Assembly (NCBI GenBank): GCA_963716235.1
Contig: CAVQTE010000020.1
Coordinates: 372,001 to 436,000, forward strand
DNA: 64,000 nt
Direction of reading: 5' to 3'
Source of the DNA: Sva-07 sp963716235
GTDB lineage: Bacteria; Actinomycetota; Acidimicrobiia; Acidimicrobiales; Ilumatobacteraceae
Shown here: piece after piece, positions 52,301 through 59,250 of the stretch
Numbering within the stretch: the stretch's first letter is position 1
Layout: every line of letters starts with the position of its first letter
Program-made: the position numbers and the translations under genes
The notes under the pieces: generated by a model
The model's database searches: none
Told to the model about the DNA's origin: nothing
The model's input: only the letters and a program-made list of their open reading frames with translations

Positions 52301-53599
52301 ATGTCGGATCAGCCAGCAGCCACCCCGCCCACACCGCGGGGCAAGCGAACGTGGCCGCAACGCCTCACGATTGCTGCTGTCTTCGCTCTCGCACTCGGAT
52401 CGTTCGGCGCGGCCGGCGGCCTCTACGCCGGCCAGCGTGTGATCGAGGACCGCAACATCGCACCGACCATCATCGACCCCGCACAGGGCACCACCGTGCC
52501 GGCCCTCGTCACCGGAACCGCAGAGGTCGGCGCTGCGCCATCGGCCCCACCTGCAACGTTCCCGGCGGCGGAGCCCGAGGCCAAGAACTTCCTGATCACG
52601 GGCGCCGACAACAACGCCTGCGTCGACCCAGACTCTCCCTATGCGCCTGCGTTCGGCGACCGCAGCAGCTTCGGCGAACGCAGCGACACGATCATGATGT
52701 GGCACGTCAACCCCGCCACGTCACAGGTTGCCGTGTTGTCGTTCCCGCGCGACCTGTTCGTCGACATCGCCGGATCCTCGCGCAAGGGCCGGATCAACGA
52801 GGCCTACGAACGGGACAACCCGCAGAAGCTGATCGACACGATCTACCAGAACTTCGGGATCGGCACCGACCACTTCGTCCAGGTCGACTTCTGTGCATTC
52901 CAGGAGCTCGTCAAGGCCGTCGACGGGGTGGCCGTTCCGCTTCCCTACCCGGTCCGCGACCCGAACACGGGGCTCAATGTGCCCGAGGCCGGCTGCTACA
53001 CGTTCACGGGCGACCATGCACTGGCCTACGTGCGATCACGCAAGCTCGAATACCTCGATGCCAACGGCGATTGGAAGAAGGACCCCACCTCCGATCTCGG
53101 CCGCATCTCACGCCAGCAGGACTTCTTGAAGCGCACCGTCTCACGCCTGCTTTCCAAGGGGGCATACGACCCCGATGTGGCAGGCGGGCTCATCCAGACG
53201 GTGTCGGAGTACATCGTCACCGACGAGGACCTCACGCCACGCAAGATGCTCGAGTTCGCGGGTGTCCTGAGCGGCGTCGATCCGACCGCGATCACGACGT
53301 ATCAGATCGAAGCGACCCCGCGAACGATCCAGGGCAACGCCGTGCTCGTCCCCGCGATCGAGGGCGACAACATGCAGGCGATCCTGTCGGTCTTCCGGGG
53401 AGAAACGACGCTCGCCGAGATCCCCGATCAGGTCTTCGACACCACTGCGCCGACTCCCACCGACGTACCGGAGTCGACGCCATCGACGATCACCGCTGCG
53501 CCCGGAGAAACCGCACCACCGACTGCCACGACCCTGCCGCCGGTGATCGCCGACGAGAACGTCTTCGGCATCGTCCCCGACAAGAACATCACCTGCTGA
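52301..53599 (+). CDS. LytR-CpsA-Psr (LCP) family cell-wall ligase
   Basis: 432 residues from ATG 52301, 9 nt behind TAACGT. One N-terminal membrane helix (LTIAAVFALALGSFGAAGGL), then the LCP domain: NFLITGADN, ERSDTIMMWHVN, VLSFPRDLFVDI, RINEAYERD, ALAYVRSRKLEY and RISRQQDFLKR. The conserved Asp and Arg residues that bind the polyprenyl pyrophosphate are present. A C-terminal Thr/Pro tail follows. LCP enzymes transfer glycopolymers such as arabinogalactan or teichoic-like chains to peptidoglycan. Confidence 0.93.
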   Translation: MSDQPAATPPTPRGKRTWPQRLTIAAVFALALGSFGAAGGLYAGQRVIEDRNIAPTIIDPAQGTTVPALVTGTAEVGAAPSAPPATFPAAEPEAKNFLITGADNNACVDPDSPYAPAFGDRSSFGERSDTIMMWHVNPATSQVAVLSFPRDLFVDIAGSSRKGRINEAYERDNPQKLIDTIYQNFGIGTDHFVQVDFCAFQELVKAVDGVAVPLPYPVRDPNTGLNVPEAGCYTFTGDHALAYVRSRKLEYLDANGDWKKDPTSDLGRISRQQDFLKRTVSRLLSKGAYDPDVAGGLIQTVSEYIVTDEDLTPRKMLEFAGVLSGVDPTAITTYQIEATPRTIQGNAVLVPAIEGDNMQAILSVFRGETTLAEIPDQVFDTTAPTPTDVPESTPSTITAAPGETAPPTATTLPPVIADENVFGIVPDKNITC

Positions 53600-53602
53600 C
53601 CC

Positions 53603-53645
53603 TGCAACAAGGGTCAGACCCTTCTTGCAAGATCCCTGTTGCAGG
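53603..53645. terminator. alternative stem-loops between convergent genes
   Basis: TGCAACAAGGG (53603-53613) pairs with CCCTTCTTGCA (53619-53629) with one mismatch; CCTGCAACAAGGG (53601-53613) can instead pair with CCCTGTTGCAGG (53634-53645) with one bulge. Located between the LCP stop and the VWA stop (53651). Confidence 0.55.
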
Positions 53646-53650
53646 ATCGT

Positions 53651-54676
53651 TCAGGTGTCGAGGACGCGCGCGAGAGCTGCCGCCGCATCGGACGGACCCG
53701 ACACGGTGGTGAACCGGGCACCCACCTGTTCGGCGAGCTCCTGCGCCTCGGCGGCATCGGACTCGGGGGCCACGATCACCAACTCGTCGAGCCTCCGCGC
53801 AGCGCCCACCACGTCGCCGGGCGCGGTCGCACGACAGTCGGACAGCAGTACCGTGATCTTGCGGCCTGCCCGTGAGCGAGACAGCTGATCGGCGGCTGCG
53901 ATCAGCGCCCCGGCCACGTCGGTGGTACCGAAGCCACGAAGCGCCAGGACCGCATCGATGACCCGCTCGTTCGACTTGGGAACATCCTGCGACTTGGCGG
54001 CAATGACGTCCTTGCCGAACGAGAGCACCGAGTAGTCCCCGGGGCTGCGCCAGGCGACCGCGGCGGCACTGACCGCAGCGGTGGCGAGCGGACGACCGGT
54101 CATCGATCCGCTGCGATCGACCAGCAGGCAGATCGCCGTACCGGGAGTCGACCACGCACGGACCCGCAGATCGTCGGGGTCGACGGCACTGTGCTCGGCG
54201 CGTGCGGTGACGAGCGCGTCGAGGCTGGCATCGACATCGAGATCGCCGCCATCGGGTCGGTACCGCTGAGTCCGGAGCTGTCCAACGCCGCGAGGAACTG
54301 CCGGCCCGCGTCGTGAGAGGTCGAGGAAGAGTCGCCCTGCGAGACGCCGCGCCAGCTCTCGCAGCTTCGGATCGGTCGCACCGGTCAGGTCGGCGAGCAG
54401 GGCGAGCGTGTCGTCGGGGTTCTCCTCCAGTGCGGACTCGACAGCGTCATCGTCGAGTACGCCGACGTCGGGCGAGATCTCGTCGAAACGCGGTTGCTGC
54501 TCGAGCGAGCGGCGCGAGGTGGTCTTGCGGCGCGCCTTGCTGACTTCGTCGTCGGCCTCGTCGCCCTCCTTGGCCGGGGGCGGGGCATTCAGTTTGCCGT
54601 CGTCGCCCCGTTCGGGGCGTCCACTTTTCCCGTGCTCGACCCGTCGTCGTCCTTGCGACCGAACACGTCGAGCCAC
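53651..54676 (-). CDS. VWA-domain protein, partner of MoxR ATPase
   Basis: Open from GTG 54676 (341 residues), but this overlaps the MoxR gene by 88 nt and its first 28 residues are Arg-rich. A natural start, ATG 54588 directly after the MoxR stop (TGAATG), is one frame off and would fit if a C were missing in the CCCC/CCCCC runs at 54580-54590. Acidic helical N-terminus, then a von Willebrand A domain with MIDAS motif LLVDRSGSMTG, Thr in GFGTTDVAGA and LLSDCRATAPGD. MoxR-VWA pairs act as metal-dependent chaperone systems. Confidence 0.82.
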   Translation of the reverse strand: MARRVRSQGRRRVEHGKSGRPERGDDGKLNAPPPAKEGDEADDEVSKARRKTTSRRSLEQQPRFDEISPDVGVLDDDAVESALEENPDDTLALLADLTGATDPKLRELARRLAGRLFLDLSRRGPAVPRGVGQLRTQRYRPDGGDLDVDASLDALVTARAEHSAVDPDDLRVRAWSTPGTAICLLVDRSGSMTGRPLATAAVSAAAVAWRSPGDYSVLSFGKDVIAAKSQDVPKSNERVIDAVLALRGFGTTDVAGALIAAADQLSRSRAGRKITVLLSDCRATAPGDVVGAARRLDELVIVAPESDAAEAQELAEQVGARFTTVSGPSDAAAALARVLDT

Positions 54677-55539
54677 AGTTCACGAACGATGTCCTCGGTC
54701 GATCGGGTCGTTCCCTCGCGGAGACGAATACGGCCCGAGAGCGCTACGAGCGCCGCATCGAGCGACACGTCGCCCGCGGCAACCGACGAATGGCGGACAG
54801 CGGCGAGCGATGACGCGACGGCGCACATGTCGATAGCTCCGCGGACCGACGAGCCCACACGCAGATCGGCATGCGAACGCGTGCGACGGACGAGTTCGAC
54901 CACCTTGGCAACCCACTCCGGATCGAGGTCGGCGACGCCGGCGGCGCGCTCGGTGATCTGGCGCTCATCGGTGGCGGTCTGGTAGTCGACGGCGAGACGA
55001 CACACTCTGTCGTACACCGCTCCGGAGATGCGGGCGGTACCGATCGCGTCGAACGGATTCATCGCGGCGACCAACCGGAAGCCGGGAGCGGCAGCGAGGC
55101 GACCGAGGCGGGGAACGTGCAGTTCGCCCTCGCTCATCACGGTGATGAGCACGTTGAGCGTCTCCTCCGGCACGCGATTGATCTCCTCCACGTAAAGCAA
55201 CGAGCCCTCGCGCAGGGCAGCGGCCAACGGGCCGTCGACGAACACATCGGCGTCGTAGCCCTCCGCGAGCACGCGAGCCGGATCGAAGTGTCCGACGAGG
55301 CGCGAGGGTGTGAGCTCGGCGTTGCCCTCGACGAACTCGAAGCCGACACCGAGCTCATGGGCGACCGATCGCAACAGGGTCGACTTTCCGGTACCCGGTG
55401 GCCCCTCGATGACGATGTGGCGATCGGCCACGAGTGCGGCAACGACGAGCTCGATCTCCCGGCGTCGGCCGACGACCGTCGAACCGATCGCCTCCACGAG
55501 CTGCGCGGGCTGGGTCGGGGCGCTGGAGGGTTCGGTCAT
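54589..55539 (-). CDS. MoxR-family AAA+ ATPase
   Basis: 316 residues from ATG 55539; GTG 55548, 10 nt behind TAGGTT, is an alternative. Walker A EGPPGTGKSTLLRS, Walker B region LLYVEEINRVPEETLNVLI, sensor-1 VAAMNPFDAIGTARIS, and Arg-finger region. Typical MoxR length. It precedes and overlaps or abuts the VWA protein gene. Likely remodels or inserts cofactors in a target complex not visible here. Confidence 0.93.
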   Translation of the reverse strand: MTEPSSAPTQPAQLVEAIGSTVVGRRREIELVVAALVADRHIVIEGPPGTGKSTLLRSVAHELGVGFEFVEGNAELTPSRLVGHFDPARVLAEGYDADVFVDGPLAAALREGSLLYVEEINRVPEETLNVLITVMSEGELHVPRLGRLAAAPGFRLVAAMNPFDAIGTARISGAVYDRVCRLAVDYQTATDERQITERAAGVADLDPEWVAKVVELVRRTRSHADLRVGSSVRGAIDMCAVASSLAAVRHSSVAAGDVSLDAALVALSGRIRLREGTTRSTEDIVRELWLDVFGRKDDDGSSTGKVDAPNGATTAN

Positions 55540-55581
55540 GGCATCCACGTCGGCACCGAACCTAGCCAGAGCGGGCAATTC

Positions 55582-55959
55582 TCAACGGATCAGCTCGACC
55601 CGCACACTCGAATCGAGCGACGCCCACTCGCCGTCGGCGGTGTACACCGTCACGTCGAGGCGTTCCGCTGCGGCGAGACAGCAACGATCGGCAAGCGACA
55701 AGTGCGGCCACGCCCTCCACATCTCGGCCGCCCGCTCGGCATCGCCACGCCACAACGGCTCGACCTCGACGCCGACGGCAACCAGCATCGCTGCGACCTC
55801 ACCAGCGGAGCGGTCGGAGCGGTGGGTGATCTTCTGGAGGACCTCCGACCAGTTGACCGACAGCACGAGCGACTCACCGAGCAGCGGCCGGATCACCCGC
55901 GCCCCCCGTTCGCCCTGCAGGAACGCGAGCAGCGCAGATGCGTCGAGCAGGACCGTCAT
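55582..55959 (-). CDS. PIN-domain toxin (VapC family)
   Basis: 125 residues. Acidic active site complete: Asp6 in LLDASALLAF, Glu39 in NWSEVLQK, Asp91 in LSLADRCCLAAA and Asp109 in YTADGEWA. An RNase predicted to cut tRNA or rRNA when not bound by its antitoxin. The start is 9 nt behind the stop of the AbrB-type antitoxin, the usual vapBC order. Confidence 0.93.
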   Translation of the reverse strand: MTVLLDASALLAFLQGERGARVIRPLLGESLVLSVNWSEVLQKITHRSDRSAGEVAAMLVAVGVEVEPLWRGDAERAAEMWRAWPHLSLADRCCLAAAERLDVTVYTADGEWASLDSSVRVELIR

Positions 55960-55968
55960 ACGTCTCGG

Positions 55969-56217
55969 TCAAACCGATCGATCGGCGTCAGCATCGGCAC
56001 GACGCTCGGTGATCAGGTCGTCGACGAGGTCGATACCACCATGGAGCAGGCCGTCGAGTTCGTCGATGAGGCAACCGCGATCGATCAGCCGGACCCCATG
56101 TGGCTCGGCGACGATGACCAGTTCATCGCCCTCGGCGAATCCGTATCGCTGGCGGAGCGCTGCCGGGATCACGATCCGACCCTTCGGGCCCACCTTGACC
56201 ACAACAGTGTCACTCAT
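55969..56217 (-). CDS. AbrB/SpoVT-type antitoxin (VapB)
   Basis: 82 residues. The swapped-hairpin DNA-binding domain is seen in VVVKVGPKGRIVIPAALRQR followed by YGFAEGDELVIVAEPHGVRL; the C-terminal 35 residues are acidic and helical, the toxin-binding tail. ATG 56217 stands 7 nt behind TACGCT without a Shine-Dalgarno. Expected to autorepress the pair. Confidence 0.92.
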   Translation of the reverse strand: MSDTVVVKVGPKGRIVIPAALRQRYGFAEGDELVIVAEPHGVRLIDRGCLIDELDGLLHGGIDLVDDLITERRADADADRSV

Positions 56218-56280
56218 GGAGATCAGCGTACCACCGCGACCCGCGGTGTGTCCCGGCGGGGCCGCGCCCCGTTGGGAGGA

Positions 56281-57435
56281 TCAGCCGTGGACGACGACGC
56301 CGCGGATGTTCGACCCGTCGCGCATCGCCTGATACCCGTCATTGATCTCGTCGAGCGTGTACCGATTGGTGATCAGTTCGTCGAGCTTGAGCTGGCCGTC
56401 GCGGTACAGAGTCAGCAGTTTCGGGATGTCGACACGTGGATTGAGAGATCCGAAGATCGTGCCCTTGATCTCCTTGTTCCACATCGCCAACTCGAACAGG
56501 TTCACCGACGATTCGGTCTGCGACATCGGCGCGACGCCGGTGACGACGATCGTGCCACCCTTGCCGGCGAGCTGTGTGCCGAGTGCCATGAGGTCGCCGT
56601 ACAGCACGCCCGGGGTCATGATCACCTTGTCGGCCATCATCCCGTCGGTCATCTGCATCACCGACTCGAGCGCTTCTTCCATCGACGGGAACGTGTGCGT
56701 CGCACCGAACTCCATCGCCTTCTCGCGCTTGAACTCGATCGGATCGACGGCAATCACGTGGCGGGCGCCGGCCATGGCCGCACCCTGCACCGCGTTGATC
56801 CCGATCCCACCGATACCGACGACGACCACGGTGTCACCCACCGTCACGGCGGCGCGATTGGTCGCCGATCCCCATCCGGTGGCGACCCCGCACGACACGA
56901 GCGCCACCGCCTCCAGCGGAAGGTCGGTGTCGACCTTGATGACCTGGTCCTCCGACACGCACGAGTATTGCGAGAACGTGCCGAGCTTGGCGAACAGCGT
57001 GAGTTCCGCGCCGCCGCCCGCGAGCCGATGGCGGCTCGTGCCATCGGTGATCATTCCCTTCAGGAACGCTCCGGCACCGGCATCACACAGGTTCTGACGC
57101 CCGGTGGAGCAGTATCGGCAACGCCCGCACGAGGGGATGAACGACGCCGACACGTGGTCGCCGACGGCAACACTCGTGACGCCGGGGCCGACCTCGGCGA
57201 CGACGCCGGCACCCTCGTGTCCGCCGACCACGGGCCACAGGTCGTCGATCCCCATCAGCGGCCACGCCTCACGTGGCGGCACCATGTCACCCGTGACCAT
57301 GTGTTCGTCGGAGTGGCAGAGGCCCGCGGCCTTCCATTCGACGAGCACCTCACCGGCCTTCGGCGCATCGACCTCGATCTCCTCGACCTGCCATTCCTGG
57401 TCGATCCCGTGGAGTACTGCTGCTCGGCTCTTCAT
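56281..57435 (-). CDS. NDMA-dependent-type zinc alcohol dehydrogenase
   Basis: 384 residues from ATG 57435 (AGGGGGA 6 nt upstream). Catalytic zinc ligands in AAGLCHSDEHMV and GGHEGAGVVAEVG, structural zinc in SCGRCRYCSTGRQNLC, nicotinamide nucleotide fold VVVVGIGGIGINAVQGAAMAG. The insertion WPLMGIDDLWPVVGGHEGAG is characteristic of the mycofactocin/NDMA-linked class that keeps its NAD bound. Oxidises primary alcohols or related carbonyls. Tandem with a paralogue upstream. Confidence 0.92.
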   Translation of the reverse strand: MKSRAAVLHGIDQEWQVEEIEVDAPKAGEVLVEWKAAGLCHSDEHMVTGDMVPPREAWPLMGIDDLWPVVGGHEGAGVVAEVGPGVTSVAVGDHVSASFIPSCGRCRYCSTGRQNLCDAGAGAFLKGMITDGTSRHRLAGGGAELTLFAKLGTFSQYSCVSEDQVIKVDTDLPLEAVALVSCGVATGWGSATNRAAVTVGDTVVVVGIGGIGINAVQGAAMAGARHVIAVDPIEFKREKAMEFGATHTFPSMEEALESVMQMTDGMMADKVIMTPGVLYGDLMALGTQLAGKGGTIVVTGVAPMSQTESSVNLFELAMWNKEIKGTIFGSLNPRVDIPKLLTLYRDGQLKLDELITNRYTLDEINDGYQAMRDGSNIRGVVVHG

Positions 57436-57465
57436 GGTGGTCCCCCTGTGTGAATGGTCTGTACT

Positions 57466-57510
57466 CTGACCCATCGCGATTGGGGTCTGACCCCAATCGC
57501 GATGGGTCAG
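57466..57510. terminator. 20-bp perfect hairpin between tandem alcohol dehydrogenases
   Basis: Arms 57466-57485 and 57491-57510 are fully complementary with a 5-nt loop. The right arm contains the stop codon of the upstream alcohol dehydrogenase. No T-run. Implies the two paralogues are separately transcribed. Confidence 0.7.
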
Positions 57511-58634
57511 TCGTAGATGAGGACGCCGCGGATGTTCTTGCCGTTGCGCATGTCCTCGAAGCCCTGGTTGATCTCGTCGAGCGTGTAGGTGTTGGTCACG
57601 AGCGTGTCGAGGTCGAGCTGGCCCTGCGTGTAGAGCTCGAGCAGCTGCGGGATGTCCTTGCGGATGTTGGCAGACCCGAACAACGAACCGATGAGCTGCT
57701 TCTCGAACAGCGTCAGGAACGCACCGGGCACGGCAATCGACCCCTCGACCGTGGGATGAATGTTCGTGACGACGATCTTCGATCGCTTGCCGCCGAGGTG
57801 GAACGCTTCGCCGAGTGCATCGCCGTTGCCGACGCCCATCGTCATGATGACCTTGTCGAATCCGCGACCCCAGGTGGAATCGCCCAGCGCCTCCATCGCC
57901 TCGGAAATCGAGGCGTAAGTGTGCGTGGCGCCGAGCTGCATCGCAGTTTCACGCTTGAACTCGACCGGATCGATGGCCGCGATCACGCGAGCACCGGCGA
58001 GCTTGGCGCCCTGCACGGCATTGGCGCCGATACCGCCGGCACCGACGACGGCGACGAAGTCACCGGGGCCGACCTCGGCGGCATACACCGCGGAGCCCCA
58101 GCCCGTGACCACGCCACAACCGAGCAGACACGCGCGGTCGAGCGGAATGTCCTTGTCGATCTTCACGCAGCTCGACTCGTGCACCACGGTGTGGTTGGCG
58201 AACGTGCCGAGCAGGCACATCAGGCCGAGGTCCTCACCGGCGGCGGTGTGGTGGCGTGCTGTGCCGTCGCTGATCTGGCGACCGGTGGGGAACGCGGCAC
58301 CGCCGACGTCGCACAGGTTCGAGTGACCCGAAGCGCAGCTCGGGCAGCGACCGCACGCCGGGATGAATCCGAACACGACGTGGTCGCCGGGCTCCAGACC
58401 CATGACGTTCGGGCCGACTTCCATGACGATGCCCGCGCCCTCGTGGCCGCCGATCAGCGGCATCGGGGACGTGGCGCCCGCGAGGTCACCGGTCACGAGA
58501 TGCTCGTCGGAATGGCACATGCCCGAGGCCTTGATGTGGACGAGTACTTCGCCTGACTTGGGCGGATCGAGCTCGATGTCCTCGACGCTCCACTCCTGGC
58601 CGATCTCCCTGAGTACTGCTGCTCTGGTCTGCAT
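57507..58634 (-). CDS. zinc alcohol dehydrogenase, NDMA-type paralogue
   Basis: 375 residues from ATG 58634, 7 nt behind TATCGT. Zinc motifs ASGMCHSDEHLVTGD, GGHEGAGIVMEVG and ACGRCPSCASGHSNLC; cofactor fold VAVVGAGGIGANAVQGAKLAG; C-terminal YTLDEINQGFEDMRNGKNIR. It is about 45-50% similar by eye to the next gene. Lacks the WPLMGIDDLW insertion of its neighbour (here SPMPLIGGHEG), so the two may differ in substrate. Confidence 0.92.
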   Translation of the reverse strand: MQTRAAVLREIGQEWSVEDIELDPPKSGEVLVHIKASGMCHSDEHLVTGDLAGATSPMPLIGGHEGAGIVMEVGPNVMGLEPGDHVVFGFIPACGRCPSCASGHSNLCDVGGAAFPTGRQISDGTARHHTAAGEDLGLMCLLGTFANHTVVHESSCVKIDKDIPLDRACLLGCGVVTGWGSAVYAAEVGPGDFVAVVGAGGIGANAVQGAKLAGARVIAAIDPVEFKRETAMQLGATHTYASISEAMEALGDSTWGRGFDKVIMTMGVGNGDALGEAFHLGGKRSKIVVTNIHPTVEGSIAVPGAFLTLFEKQLIGSLFGSANIRKDIPQLLELYTQGQLDLDTLVTNTYTLDEINQGFEDMRNGKNIRGVLIYD

Positions 58635-58689
58635 GAAGCGAACGATAGGTCAGGTGTCGATCAGCGACGGCATCGGACACACTGGCGCG

Positions 58690-59202
58690 ATGAGCGAGCC
58701 AGAGATCGTCGTGAACTCCGTGCGGGCGATGTCCGACGACGACCTCCACAACCTCGCCGAGGTCGTGCGCCAAGTGCAGATCGAGCGGGCGATCGACCAC
58801 GGCGACCACGACGCGATCATCGCGGCGGGCTTCGAATCGGGCTTCGGTCGCGACGGTCTGGGCATGTTGCCGTGGGTGCAGGGCAGCGTCATCGTATGTC
58901 CGGGTGGGATGGTCTCGAAGTCGAGGACGAGTCACCGCTGTCGCTTCGTCAGCGTCGACGACGTGTGGATCTGGGACTCCGGCCTGCTCCTGCGCGAGGA
59001 CAAGCGCTCGTCGCCGGGCACCGACGACGGCTTCCGGGCAATCGCTCTCGTCCCGCTCGTCGACGGCACCGAACTCGACGTGGTCACGGGCAGAGCTCGC
59101 AGTGGCCAGCACTCGGTCGACCACGTCGTGAGCTACGAGGTCCGAGGCGGCGAACTCGTCGAGGTCAGCCAACGCACCGTCACCCCCTCCAACATGCGCT
59201 GA
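58690..59202 (+). CDS. conserved-looking protein of unknown function
   Basis: 170 residues from ATG 58690. A short helical region (MSDDDLHNLAEVVRQVQIER AIDHGD) is followed by a beta-rich part: GSVIVCPGGMVSKSRTSHRC, RFVSVDDVWIWDSGLLLRED, DGFRAIALVPLVDGTELDVV, and SGQHSVDHVVSYEVRGGELV. Coding character is strong and the opposite strand has none. I do not recognise the family. Confidence 0.75.
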   Translation: MSEPEIVVNSVRAMSDDDLHNLAEVVRQVQIERAIDHGDHDAIIAAGFESGFGRDGLGMLPWVQGSVIVCPGGMVSKSRTSHRCRFVSVDDVWIWDSGLLLREDKRSSPGTDDGFRAIALVPLVDGTELDVVTGRARSGQHSVDHVVSYEVRGGELVEVSQRTVTPSNMR

Positions 59203-59203
59203 C

Positions 59204-59250
59204 CCTCCCCCCAACCCCACTCCAACGGGAGTCGGGGTCAACGGGGGAGG
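59204..59250. terminator. bidirectional GC-rich stem-loop
   Basis: Outer arms CCTCCCCC / GGGGGAGG and an inner stem ACCCCACTCC / GGAGT-C-GGGGT with one bulge and a 4-nt loop, between the stops of two convergent genes; it covers the M16 stop codon at 59238-59240. Confidence 0.6.

Noticed and set aside
54871..57453. 860-codon plus-strand frame across MoxR, VapBC and alcohol dehydrogenase
   Set aside because: Spans four well-supported minus-strand genes; shadow.
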